Shown here one piece after another: positions 24,396-32,699 of a stretch of 64,000 nucleotides of DNA. The DNA is from GCA-003244245 sp052390115. GTDB taxonomy: Bacteria > Actinomycetota > Actinomycetes > Mycobacteriales > Pseudonocardiaceae. The stretch covers positions 8,793 to 72,792 of the forward strand of contig JBQTHE010000015.1 in the NCBI GenBank assembly GCA_052390115.1, read 5' to 3'. The notes under the pieces were generated by a model. It saw nothing but the letters and a program-made list of their open reading frames with translations. It had not been told where the DNA came from and did not search any database. Within the stretch, counting starts at the first letter, position 1; each line of letters opens with the position of its first letter. A program made the translations under genes and the position numbers.

Positions 24396-25685
24396 ATGGC
24401 TGAGCTGGCCGACCTGCTGACCGGCGCAGTCGCCAGGCACGCGCTGGCCGCGCGCGACGTTACCGCGGTGTTCCGCATCCTGCGCGACGCCGGCGTGAGC
24501 CAGATTCGCATCGCGCGCGCCACCGGCCAGCGGCAGCCGGAGGTCTCTGAGATCATCTCCGGCCGTCAGGTGCAGTCCGTTGCGCTGCTGGAGCGGATCG
24601 CCGACGGGCTGGGGGTGCCCCGGGGCTGGATGGGCCTGGCGTACGACCCAGCCCTCGGACCAGAGCCGGTAGTGCCCGACGAGGCGACAAGCGAGGATGA
24701 ATGCGGGAGTAACCTGCTGCGCCGCGCCGCCACCCTGTTGTGCGGCAAGCCCGTGTTCGGTGCAGCGGAGCCGATCCGCGTCAAGCACACGCCGACCCCG
24801 GTGCCGCGCCGGATCGGCTCCGCCGACATCGCGCAGGTGGCGAGCGCCACCGAGCGGCTGGGCCAGCTCGTCGGTGATCATGGCGGCATCCCGATGACCG
24901 CCGCCCTCACCGCGCACGCCCGAACTAGCGAGGCGCTGCTCGGCGCCGACATGCGCGAGCCGGTCCGGCAGCAATTGCTGATCGCGCTGGCCGATGCGCA
25001 CCGGATCGCCGGAGCCGCAGCCGAGGGCGCCGGGCTACGCGACCTCGCCCGCCAGCACCACGCTCGAAGCATGGACTGCGCAGGCGCCGGGGGCGACCTA
25101 CTCAGGGCGGTCGTGAGCGTGGGCACCCTGGGCAGTATGGAGGTGCGCGTCGAGCCGGATGAAGCCCTCAAGTTTTTCCAGCTCGGCGCAGCGACCGCGC
25201 CAACACCCCTGGTCCGCGCGATGTTGGAGTACGACTGCGCCCTTGCACTCGGACTGCTCGGCCTGGCTGAGGAATCACTCGCTGCGCTGCGCCGGGCCCA
25301 CGACACCTACCAGAAGGCGAGGGACGAACCCCGGCCGTGGGATTATCTCGCGAGGAATCTGCCGCACGTTGAAGGCTGCACTTACCTCGCGCTCGGTTAC
25401 TTCGACCGCGCCGCAGCGGCCCTTTCTGCAGCGGTGGACGGGGCCGGTCACGCGGTGGGGTGTTCGGTGGACAACTTCGGCCATCTCGCGGCGGCACAGC
25501 TACGTTGCGGGGAATTGCGATCCGGCCTGCATACTGCCCGGCAAGCGATCGGCCTAGTCAAGGACTTCCGCTCGGTGCCGGTATTGGCCCGGCTTGCGCC
25601 GCTGCAGGAGGCCGCCGCCGCCCGGCGCGACTCTACGTGCCAGGACCTGGCCCGCGAGCTGGCGATGCTGCGCAGCGCGGCGTGA
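24396..25685 (+). CDS. XRE-type transcriptional regulator with a TPR-like C-terminus
   Basis: This 429-residue protein has a Cro/C1 helix-turn-helix near residues 30-65 (VSQIRIARATGQRQPEVSEI, then LERIADGLGVPRGWMGL). From about residue 140 helical repeats follow that look like tetratricopeptide units (LGLLGLAEESLAALRRAHDT, HLAAAQLRCGELRSGLHTAR). Such regulators often respond to a peptide or to a paired small protein, and the divergent cysteine protein at 24050 is the obvious candidate. A methyltransferase start overlaps its stop (GTGA). Confidence 0.85.
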   Translation: MAELADLLTGAVARHALAARDVTAVFRILRDAGVSQIRIARATGQRQPEVSEIISGRQVQSVALLERIADGLGVPRGWMGLAYDPALGPEPVVPDEATSEDECGSNLLRRAATLLCGKPVFGAAEPIRVKHTPTPVPRRIGSADIAQVASATERLGQLVGDHGGIPMTAALTAHARTSEALLGADMREPVRQQLLIALADAHRIAGAAAEGAGLRDLARQHHARSMDCAGAGGDLLRAVVSVGTLGSMEVRVEPDEALKFFQLGAATAPTPLVRAMLEYDCALALGLLGLAEESLAALRRAHDTYQKARDEPRPWDYLARNLPHVEGCTYLALGYFDRAAAALSAAVDGAGHAVGCSVDNFGHLAAAQLRCGELRSGLHTARQAIGLVKDFRSVPVLARLAPLQEAAAARRDSTCQDLARELAMLRSAA

Positions 25686-26458
25686 CTCGCGACGACAGGC
25701 GAGCCGCCACGGCGGCGCTGTGGGGGTTGGCCGACTACTCCGGCCTGGCAAACCTGCTCGATCCGGCGGCCGCCGCGCTGGTCGACACGGCCGCTCCGGG
25801 CACGGGCGATCGCGTGCTCGACGCCGCGGCCGGTACCGGCAATGTCGCGATGCGAGCCGCCGCGCGCGGTGCACAGGTCACTGCCTGTGACCTCGCCCCG
25901 CGGATGGTGCAGCTGGGCCGGGAGCGCACCGGGTCCGGGGTGGAGTGGATCGAGGCCGACGTCGAGGACCTGCCGCTGCCCGACGCCACTATGGACGTCG
26001 CCCTTTCCGCGTTCGGTGTGATCTTCGTGCCCCGGCCCGAGGTGGCTCTGGCGCAGCTGCACCGGGTGCTGGTGCCCGGTGGGCGGTTCGGCCTCACGGC
26101 GTGGACCGTGGACGGCTTCATCGCCGAGCGGGCCCGCATCGTCCGGGAATTCGTGCCACCCGACCCGGCGGCCCCCGACACGCTGAGCTGGGGCGATGCT
26201 GACGTACTGGAACGGAGGTTCACCACCACCGGGTTCACCGCTGTGCGGATCGAGCGCCGGTCGCTGCCCTGGCATTTCGACTCCGGCGCGGCGCTGACCG
26301 CGTTCCTCACCGCGCACTCGCCGGCGCACGTCGCCGCCAAAAAAGCGGCCGGCGATCGGGCCAGCGAGATGGTCGCCGCGATCGAGCGGCACGCGTCGCC
26401 CGACGGCGGTCCGGTGCGGGTAGAGGCGGAGTACCTCTTGGCGCTAGCGCGCTCGTGA
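25682..26458 (+). CDS. Class I SAM-dependent methyltransferase
   Basis: This 258-residue enzyme has SAM-binding motif I VLDAAAGTGNVAMRAA (near residue 45), an acidic residue after the second strand (VTACDLAPRMVQLG), and motif VEDLPLPDATMDVALSAFGV, all as in the UbiE/small-molecule methyltransferase group. The acceptor is unknown. The GTG start overlaps the regulator stop, so it is the likely output of that operon. Its own stop lies in the left arm of the GTGAGTG hairpin element. Confidence 0.85.
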   Translation: MTRDDRRAATAALWGLADYSGLANLLDPAAAALVDTAAPGTGDRVLDAAAGTGNVAMRAAARGAQVTACDLAPRMVQLGRERTGSGVEWIEADVEDLPLPDATMDVALSAFGVIFVPRPEVALAQLHRVLVPGGRFGLTAWTVDGFIAERARIVREFVPPDPAAPDTLSWGDADVLERRFTTTGFTAVRIERRSLPWHFDSGAALTAFLTAHSPAHVAAKKAAGDRASEMVAAIERHASPDGGPVRVEAEYLLALARS

Positions 26459-26494
26459 GTGGCGATCGGTGCTATAACAATGTTACGCACTCAC
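26455..26494. terminator. Stop-codon hairpin element, copy B, shared by two convergent genes
   Basis: GTGAGTG at 26455-26461 holds the TGA of the methyltransferase gene, and CACTCAC at 26488-26494 holds the TGA (reverse strand) of the convergent GGDEF-EAL gene. The inner stem is TAAC-aat-GTTA. The same 40-bp layout is at 3147-3186. Confidence 0.8.
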
Positions 26495-28536
26495 GCGCCG
26501 AGTAGGCCGGGGACGGCCTGCTGGGCAACCGGCGGGGCGAACGCGGTGCCGCGCGCGGAGTCGACTCCGATCTGACGCCACCAGTCCACCTGCTCGGGGC
26601 TGTCGAGTCCGGCCACGACGACAGCGGTGCCGGTGCGGCGCATCAAGGGCACCAGGCCGGCCAAGGCGGAGCGCACCACCGAGTCCGGCTGTGCGGCCAC
26701 CAACGGGCCGGCCAGTTCCACTCCATGCGCCGGCAGGGATTCCAGCAGGGCCAGATTCCCGACCGCCTGGCCAAACCTGGTGAGCGTGGTGCGCACCCCG
26801 ATGTCGGCCAGGGTGCCCACGTTGTCCTCCGCGTCGCCGTGCCCCGCGACGACCACCTCCACCGGCATCCCGAGGTGGATGTCCTCCGGTCGGAGCTGGG
26901 CCGCTTTCAGGGTGCCGTTCACCACGGCCACCAGGTCGGGGTCCTGGGTCAGATGAGTGGTCAGATCGACGCGCACCGGCGGCACTGCGCAACCGAGCTG
27001 GTCCCGCCAGCTACAAAACTGCTCGCAGGCTTGCCGCAGCATCCACGGCCCGATCGACAGGACCAGGCCGGTCTGCTCGGCCAGCGCGACGCAATCCTCA
27101 TGCGCCACGACACCGCGCTCTGGATGGTCCCATCGCAGCAAGGCGGAAAGCGCCACGATCCGTCCAGCGTCGGCCGCCGCGGGATCGAGCCGCACCATCG
27201 GTTGGTAGGACAAGGTGACCTGCCCACTTTCCCACGCCTCGGGCATGGCGGTGGCCAACGCATAGCGGGCCCGCTGCTCGGCGTCCGCGGGTGGATCGTA
27301 AAGCCCCCACTGCCCGCGGCCGGTTCGTTGGGCCCGGTGCAGCGTCGCCTCTGCGGCACGGATCAGCTCTTTTGCCTCAGTTTCCCCGGCCGTACGTCGC
27401 ACAATGCCGACACACGCGGAGACGGCCAGCCCGCGGCCGGCGAGGTAGACCGGTTCGGACAGCTCGGTGTTGATGCTCGCAGCGAGGGTGGCAGCGGTGG
27501 GGGTGGTCGGCGATTCCTCGATGAGGATCGCGAACTCGTCGGCATCGAACCGGGCAACCATGGCGCGCTGCCCGGCGACCAGCGCCTGGAGCCGCCCAGC
27601 GACCGATCTCAGCAATAGGTCACCGACACCCTGACCGAGGCCGTCGTTAACGATCGCGAAGCCATCCAAGTCAATCTTGCAGAGCATGACGGCGGCGCCG
27701 CGCTCACGCTCGAGCAGCGCTTCGAGGTGGATTGCGAAGTGCAGCCGGTTGGGCAGCCCGGTCAGCAGGTCATGCAGCGACTGGTGGCGCACCCGCTGCT
27801 CGAGCAGTTGCCGGTCGGTGAAGTCCTCGACCATCGTGACGTGGTGTGTCGGGCTGCCCGCCACGTCGCGCAGCACAGTCGCGGTCAGCGCGACCAAGGT
27901 GGTGTCCCCGTCCGCGGCGAGGAGCTTGACCCGGTTCTGGAAACGTTCCCGCGTGCCGTCGCGCAGCGCCTGGTACGCGGCTTTCAGCAACGCCGCGTCG
28001 TCGGGATGGAAAAGCTCGCTGATCTCGCGAACCGCGAATTCGGTGGGCGAGAAGCGCAGGATTTCGGTCAGCGCAGCATTGGTCTGGGTGATGGTGCCGT
28101 CCAGTTGGCTGATCACCATGCCCACCGGGGCGGAGTCGAAGACCTCCTGGAACCGGGCCTCGTCCTGCTCGACGACGCGACGGCGCAGCGCCGTGGTGTA
28201 CCCGGAGGCCAGCGCGCCGAGCAGGGACGCGACCTTGCCGGCCAGCCCCTCGACGGTGCGTAGCTCATGTTGTCCGAGTAGCTCGCGGGCGAGGATTTCC
28301 ACTGTGCGGCCCAGGCTCTGCGCACCGGTGAAACCTTGCGCGACGAGCTTGCCGCCGACTTCCGCCGCAGCTTCCGGGGAGAACTGCGGCTGCCCGAGCA
28401 CGTCGATCAGGAGGTTGAGCTGATCACGAAGGCATTCCTCGACACACTCGCGCCGGGACGGTACCTCAGCGGTCGGGAGCACCGCATCGGCCCAGGCGCG
28501 GGCCAGCTCCGCCCGCGGGAAAGGCTGGCCGCTCAT
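26491..28536 (-). CDS. PAS-GGDEF-EAL protein with degenerate catalytic motifs
   Basis: This is a 681-residue soluble protein. Order: helical N-terminus (about 1-120), PAS (about 125-245, QEVFDSAPVGMVISQLDG), GGDEF-like (about 255-415) and EAL-like (about 425-675). The diguanylate cyclase signature reads RFDADEFAIL, so GGDEF is DADEF. In the EAL part, EALLRW is SALLRW, the usual NLS is DLT, and DDFG is TRFG. The catalytic residues of both activities are therefore missing. It probably acts as a signal-binding or protein-interaction module rather than making or degrading cyclic di-GMP. Confidence 0.9.
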   Translation of the reverse strand: MSGQPFPRAELARAWADAVLPTAEVPSRRECVEECLRDQLNLLIDVLGQPQFSPEAAAEVGGKLVAQGFTGAQSLGRTVEILARELLGQHELRTVEGLAGKVASLLGALASGYTTALRRRVVEQDEARFQEVFDSAPVGMVISQLDGTITQTNAALTEILRFSPTEFAVREISELFHPDDAALLKAAYQALRDGTRERFQNRVKLLAADGDTTLVALTATVLRDVAGSPTHHVTMVEDFTDRQLLEQRVRHQSLHDLLTGLPNRLHFAIHLEALLERERGAAVMLCKIDLDGFAIVNDGLGQGVGDLLLRSVAGRLQALVAGQRAMVARFDADEFAILIEESPTTPTAATLAASINTELSEPVYLAGRGLAVSACVGIVRRTAGETEAKELIRAAEATLHRAQRTGRGQWGLYDPPADAEQRARYALATAMPEAWESGQVTLSYQPMVRLDPAAADAGRIVALSALLRWDHPERGVVAHEDCVALAEQTGLVLSIGPWMLRQACEQFCSWRDQLGCAVPPVRVDLTTHLTQDPDLVAVVNGTLKAAQLRPEDIHLGMPVEVVVAGHGDAEDNVGTLADIGVRTTLTRFGQAVGNLALLESLPAHGVELAGPLVAAQPDSVVRSALAGLVPLMRRTGTAVVVAGLDSPEQVDWWRQIGVDSARGTAFAPPVAQQAVPGLLGA

Positions 28537-28669
28537 CGCCCTTTGCTCACCTCGCCCAGCGTCCCTAGCAGCACTGATATACCTAACGCTCCGATAGCAT
28601 GCCGACTGTCACCGCGCTGACCTGGTCGTTTCCCCAGGACCGGGAGGTTCCGAGCGTAGCGGCCGCCCG

Positions 28670-28675
28670 TAGGCT
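28670..28675 (+). promoter_or_regulatory. Probable -10 box of purD (leaderless)
   Basis: TAGGCT ends six bases before the GTG of purD, the same spacing as at pheA. There is no ribosome binding site. Confidence 0.5.
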
Positions 28676-28681
28676 GCGCAG

Positions 28682-29941
28682 GTGCGAGTCCTCGTCATCG
28701 GCGCCGGCGCCCGCGAGCACGCCCTGGCGCTGGCCCTGTCCAGGGACCCATCGGTCACCGCGCTGGCCTGCGCGCCGGGTAATGCCGGCACCGCGGTGAT
28801 CACGCAGCAACACGCTGTGGACGTCACCGATCCGGCGGAAGTTGCACAACTGGCGAAGTCCTGGTCGGCCGACCTGGTGGTGATCGGCCCCGAGGGGCCG
28901 CTGGTGGCCGGCGCCGCCGACGCGGTGCGTGCGGCCGGGATCGCCTGCTTCGGCCCGTCCGCCGGTGCGGCGCAGATCGAGGGATCCAAAGCGTTCGCCA
29001 AGGACGTGATGGCCGTCGCGGGGGTGCCCACTGCGCGCAACGAGCTGGTGGACAACCCGGCCCGGCTCGACGCCGCGCTGCATCACTTCGGACCGCCATG
29101 GGTGGTCAAGGACGACCGCCCGGCCGGGGGCAAGGGGGTCGTGGTCACCGAGGACCTGGAGGTGGCCCGGGTGTACGCGCTGACCCTGCTCGACGGCGGC
29201 CACCCGGTGCTGTTGGAGTCCTACCTGGACGGTCCGGAAGTCTCGCTGTTCTGCCTAGTCGATTCCAGCGCTGTGGTGCCGTTACTACCCGCCCAGGACT
29301 TCAAGCGGGTCGGCGAAGGGGACGTCGGCCCGAACACCGGTGGGATGGGTGCCTATGCCCCGCTGCCCTGGGCTCCCGAATCGCTGGCCACCGATGTCGT
29401 GGCGCAGATCGTGCAGCCGGTGGTCGACGAATTGGGCCGGCGCGGCAAAGGATCTTTCGAGGGGTTCTCCGGATTGCTCTATGCCGGGCTGGCGCTCACC
29501 GCGGACGGCCCGCAGGTGATCGAGTTCAACTGCCGCTTCGGAGATCCGGAAACCCAGGCCGTGCTGGCGCTGCTGCGCACGCCGCTGGCCGGGCTGCTCC
29601 ACGCCACCGCTACGGGTGCGCTGTCCCAACAGCCGCCGCTGCGCTGGGACCCGGGGGCGGCGATAGCCATCGTGGTGGCCGCCGAGGGATATCCCGGAAT
29701 CCCACGAACCGGAGACGTGATCACCGGAGCGCATGGTGCGGGGATCTTGCACGCAGGCACCCGTCGCCGCGACGACGGCGCCGTCGTGTCGGCCGGTGGT
29801 CGGGTGCTCACCGTGGTCGGCACCGGCGTCGATCTCGCTGCCGCACGCGAGCAGGCCTACCAGCGCGTCGCGCAGGTGCACCTACCGGGTTCGCATTACC
29901 GCAGCGATATCGGTCTACGCGCGACGCGCCGAGAGTCTTGA
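28682..29941 (+). CDS. purD: Phosphoribosylamine-glycine ligase
   Basis: This 419-residue ATP-grasp enzyme makes glycinamide ribonucleotide in purine synthesis. The N-terminal domain begins VLVIGAGAREHALALAL. The ATP-grasp region shows VVKDDRPAGGKGVVVT (near residue 140), and the metal-binding stretch is VIEFNCRFGDPETQ (near residue 283). The length is typical. It starts with GTG, probably leaderless. It is divergent from the GGDEF-EAL gene and is not in an operon with purA or purB. Confidence 0.97.
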   Translation: MRVLVIGAGAREHALALALSRDPSVTALACAPGNAGTAVITQQHAVDVTDPAEVAQLAKSWSADLVVIGPEGPLVAGAADAVRAAGIACFGPSAGAAQIEGSKAFAKDVMAVAGVPTARNELVDNPARLDAALHHFGPPWVVKDDRPAGGKGVVVTEDLEVARVYALTLLDGGHPVLLESYLDGPEVSLFCLVDSSAVVPLLPAQDFKRVGEGDVGPNTGGMGAYAPLPWAPESLATDVVAQIVQPVVDELGRRGKGSFEGFSGLLYAGLALTADGPQVIEFNCRFGDPETQAVLALLRTPLAGLLHATATGALSQQPPLRWDPGAAIAIVVAAEGYPGIPRTGDVITGAHGAGILHAGTRRRDDGAVVSAGGRVLTVVGTGVDLAAAREQAYQRVAQVHLPGSHYRSDIGLRATRRES

Positions 29942-30013
29942 GCTACTGGTGAGGGCCTGACGCGATAGCCTCCCGGGCGATCACTGCGGAAGAAGTGGAG
30001 GCCGAGCAAGACG

Positions 30014-30580
30014 ATGGTGATATGCGACCGCCAAGGCGACGAGCTGCTGCTGTCGCTGTCGCCGGAAGGCGTCCGCTTCCTGCGTGAACAGTGGTCCTGG
30101 CTGCGCGAACTGGTGCGCTGGCAGCTCGGCGGTTGCACTGAAGATCCGCTGTCCCAGCTCACCGGGCTGCCGGTACCCACCGGCACAATCGACGGTCGGC
30201 TGGCCTACGTCGTGGACTACTGGTGCGGCACGGAGGAGAACGGTCCGGTCCGAAAGGTCTGGGAGGGCTGGGTCCTCCACGATCTGGAACACAGTCTGAC
30301 CCGGGTGCTCGGTACACTGCCCCGCCACGGTGGTGTGGTCCAACTTTCCGGTCAGGGTTATCCGGCCGCCGCCGAGTGGGGCTGGATGCTCGAGACGCTG
30401 CACGTCGTGCTGGACGTCTCCGGTCGAGTGAGTACCCCGGGTGCACCGGAACGCATGCTGCCACCGCCGCCGTCGGCCCAGGACACCGACAGCTACCGGC
30501 GCAGCCTGCGCTGGTTGGAGATGGTGCTCGACGCGCTGGCGCAGGCCGGCCGGGCCGCCCCAGCCGGCGCCAGCGACTGA
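30014..30580 (+). CDS. Conserved hypothetical protein
   Basis: This is a 188-residue soluble acidic protein. It has an early amphipathic stretch (LSPEGVRFLREQWSWLRELV), a tryptophan-rich centre (VVDYWCGTEENGPVRKVWEG) and a proline-rich hinge before a C-terminal helix. I do not recognise the family. It lies 72 bases after purD with its own SD-like GGAGG 13 bases before the ATG. The stop is followed 12 bases later by a 22-bp repeat array. Confidence 0.6.
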   Translation: MVICDRQGDELLLSLSPEGVRFLREQWSWLRELVRWQLGGCTEDPLSQLTGLPVPTGTIDGRLAYVVDYWCGTEENGPVRKVWEGWVLHDLEHSLTRVLGTLPRHGGVVQLSGQGYPAAAEWGWMLETLHVVLDVSGRVSTPGAPERMLPPPPSAQDTDSYRRSLRWLEMVLDALAQAGRAAPAGASD

Positions 30581-30592
30581 CCCGCATACCCC

Positions 30593-30658
30593 GGCGTGTC
30601 GGGCTCACCTGCCCGGTGTGTCAGGCTCTCATGCCCGGTGTGTCAGGCTCTCATGCCC
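30593..30658 (+). repeat. 22-bp tandem repeat array, site 4
   Basis: Three units of exactly 22 bp start 12 bases after a TGA stop. Units two and three are identical; unit one differs, with GGCGTGTC at its head. This site gives the clearest view of the repeat. Confidence 0.9.
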
Positions 30659-30678
30659 GACGTACACCATCGAGAACA

Positions 30679-31893
30679 TCAGGCGGGCGCTCCGGGAAAC
30701 GGCTGCCCGGACCTGGCTCGTTCGATGACACGAGCGAAGATCGGAAGCGACCGTTCCACCATCTCGTCGGTCGCCGTCAGTGAGATGCGGAAGTATCCCG
30801 GCAGCTCGACCACATGACCGGGCAGGACGACCACTCCCTCCCCAGCGAGTAGCGCACAAAAAGCGCGGTCATCGGCCAGCGGCGCCCGCGGCAACAAGTA
30901 GAATGTGCCCTCGGGAATTTCCACCTCGTAGCCCTGCTCCCGCAATACCGCCACCATCCGGTCGCGGCGGCGTTCGATCGCCGCGACGTCGATGAGAAGA
31001 CCGTCGATATCGGGCAGGGCGTACTGCATAACCACATCCGGCATCACCAGCTCGGAGGTAATGGTGCTGAGCAGTGCTCTGCGCACGACCTCGACCTCCG
31101 GCAGGCCGGGCGCCAAAGCCAGGAAACCGAGCTGTTGCCCCGGTGCCAGCGCGCTCTTGCTGTAAGTGTGGGCGAGCATCGAATACGGGTGGAAGAGGCC
31201 GGGACTGGAAAAGCTGCGATTGTCGAAGAGAATGCGGCTGTACGCTTCATCGGAGATCATCCAAATAGGACGACCGTACCGTCCAGCCGCCTCCGCCAGC
31301 TCCCCCGCCAGACGCGCAAGGGTGGCGGCCGGGTAGATCCGCCCCGTCGGGTTGTGTGGGGTGTTGACGATGACGGCTCGGGTCCGTGGTCCCAGCGCCG
31401 CGCCGATGGCGTCGACATCCAAGTCGAAGACCGGCGGTTCGAGCCGGACGCGAACGGGCGTGGCACCGCTGGCGACGATCATCGCCTCGTAAAAGAACCA
31501 CGGCGGGCTCAGGAAGACGACCTCGTCACCGGGGTCGACCACGGTACTCAGGGCGAGTGCCACAGCTCCGGAGGCGCCGCGGGTAAGGAACACGTTCTGG
31601 GCAGCGAAATCCACCCCCAGCTCGGCGGTCAGTGAGGCTGCCGCTGCCCGGCGCGCAGGCTCGTGCATCAGACGGTAGGCGAACCAGTCCGTCGAGGCCG
31701 GAACGCTCCATCGGCGCAGCGCCTCGACGAAGCCGGGCAGGGCCGGCTCCTGCGGGTTGCCCGCCATGAAGTCGGCGATCACTGGCCGTGCTCGCTGGTC
31801 CGTTGATGACGGCACCGCCTCCATGAACTCCAAGAAGGGACGCAGGGCCCGCTGTACCGCTTCGGCTTGCCTGGCGATCACCTGCTCGACCAT
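30679..31893 (-). CDS. Class I/II PLP-dependent aminotransferase
   Basis: This 404-residue enzyme has the fold type I features: LTRGASGAVALALS (phosphate-binding turn, near residue 105), NTPHNPTGRIY (near 190), SDEAYSRI with the PLP aspartate and tyrosine, and YSKSALAPGQQLG with the Schiff-base lysine. The arginine usually found after the lysine (PGxRxG) is glutamine here. That may change substrate preference. The amino donor and acceptor are not predictable. ATG at 31893 follows GGAGGTCGCT. Confidence 0.88.
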   Translation of the reverse strand: MVEQVIARQAEAVQRALRPFLEFMEAVPSSTDQRARPVIADFMAGNPQEPALPGFVEALRRWSVPASTDWFAYRLMHEPARRAAAASLTAELGVDFAAQNVFLTRGASGAVALALSTVVDPGDEVVFLSPPWFFYEAMIVASGATPVRVRLEPPVFDLDVDAIGAALGPRTRAVIVNTPHNPTGRIYPAATLARLAGELAEAAGRYGRPIWMISDEAYSRILFDNRSFSSPGLFHPYSMLAHTYSKSALAPGQQLGFLALAPGLPEVEVVRRALLSTITSELVMPDVVMQYALPDIDGLLIDVAAIERRRDRMVAVLREQGYEVEIPEGTFYLLPRAPLADDRAFCALLAGEGVVVLPGHVVELPGYFRISLTATDEMVERSLPIFARVIERARSGQPFPGAPA

Positions 31894-31973
31894 AGCGACC
31901 TCCTGCCGGCACCCGTGGATACCGAACCATCCATCAAGCCCAGTCGACGCCGCCACCACGATCGATAGGCTCG

Positions 31974-32002
31974 CCGTCAGAGCCGAGATCCGGCTCTGAC
32001 GG
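31974..32002. promoter_or_regulatory. 12-bp perfect inverted repeat in a divergent promoter region
   Basis: Arms CCGTCAGAGCCG (31974-31985) and CGGCTCTGACGG (31991-32002) surround a five-base loop, between the divergent aminotransferase and sigma factor genes. It could be an operator or a small hairpin. Confidence 0.6.
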
Positions 32003-32003
32003 T

Positions 32004-32069
32004 GTGCGCCACAGCCCGACACACCGCGCACAGGAGCACGACACACCGGGCATGGGCGACGGACACGCC
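32004..32069 (-). repeat. 22-bp tandem repeat array, site 5
   Basis: Three 22-bp units read on the minus strand (32048-32069 first). This is the only site not next to a stop codon: it sits between two divergent genes, next to the inverted repeat at 31974-32002. The GGCGTGTC first-unit rule still holds. Confidence 0.85.
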
Positions 32070-32147
32070 GGGAGTGGGGGGCGGTATGCAACTGGGGGCG
32101 GGCTGGGCTCCGTCGGTACGGGTACCGAACGACTTCGAGAGGGTCGA

Positions 32148-32675
32148 GTGGACCAACGCGACGAGCAGGAGTTCGCGGAGTACTTCGCGGCGCGGCGCGA
32201 CGCCGTGCGGCGAACCGCCTACCTGATCTGTGGCGACTGGCACCGCGCGGACGACCTCGCCCAGACCGCGTTCGTGGCGCTGCACCGGCGATGGTCCAAG
32301 GTGCGGGATAAGGCAGCCCTGGACGCCTACGTTCGACGCACGCTGGTGCGGGCCGCGATCGATGAGTCCCGCCGGCCGTGGCGGCGGGAGCACGCCGCTG
32401 AGGTACTACCCGAGGCCACTGCGGACACAGCCGGATCTGATGCGGTAGGCGACTCGGTAGCTACCCGATCGACGCTGGTCGACGGCCTACAGCGGGTGCC
32501 GCCCCGGCAGCGGGCCGTGTTGGTGTTGCGGTTCCTGGAGGGCCAGTCGGTGGCGGCCGTGGCCGCCGCGCTGAAGTGCACCGAGGGGACTGTGAAGAGC
32601 CAGACGGCTCGCGGGCTCGACGCCCTGCGCGCCGTGTTGGGTGACGCGTTGGACGACCTGCGGCCCGCCGGTTGA
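32148..32675 (+). CDS. SigE-family ECF RNA polymerase sigma factor
   Basis: This 175-residue sigma factor has region 2 (FAEYFAARRDAVRRTAYLIC and DDLAQTAFVALHRRW) and region 4 (VPPRQRAVLVLRFLEGQSVA, CTEGTVKSQTARGLDAL). It is the same subgroup as the factor at 15535 but only moderately similar. GTG at 32148 gives the normal N-terminus; the upstream in-frame codons are repeat DNA. The gene after it encodes a single-pass membrane protein, a likely anti-sigma partner. Confidence 0.88.
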   Translation: MDQRDEQEFAEYFAARRDAVRRTAYLICGDWHRADDLAQTAFVALHRRWSKVRDKAALDAYVRRTLVRAAIDESRRPWRREHAAEVLPEATADTAGSDAVGDSVATRSTLVDGLQRVPPRQRAVLVLRFLEGQSVAAVAAALKCTEGTVKSQTARGLDALRAVLGDALDDLRPAG

Positions 32676-32699
32676 CGGCGTCGAGGAGGTGGCAGTGCG

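Noticed and set aside
30593..30658. Coding role for the 22-bp repeats as short cysteine-rich peptides
   Set aside because: A 22-bp period shifts frame with each unit, so a repeated peptide cannot be maintained, and most arrays lie after stop codons.
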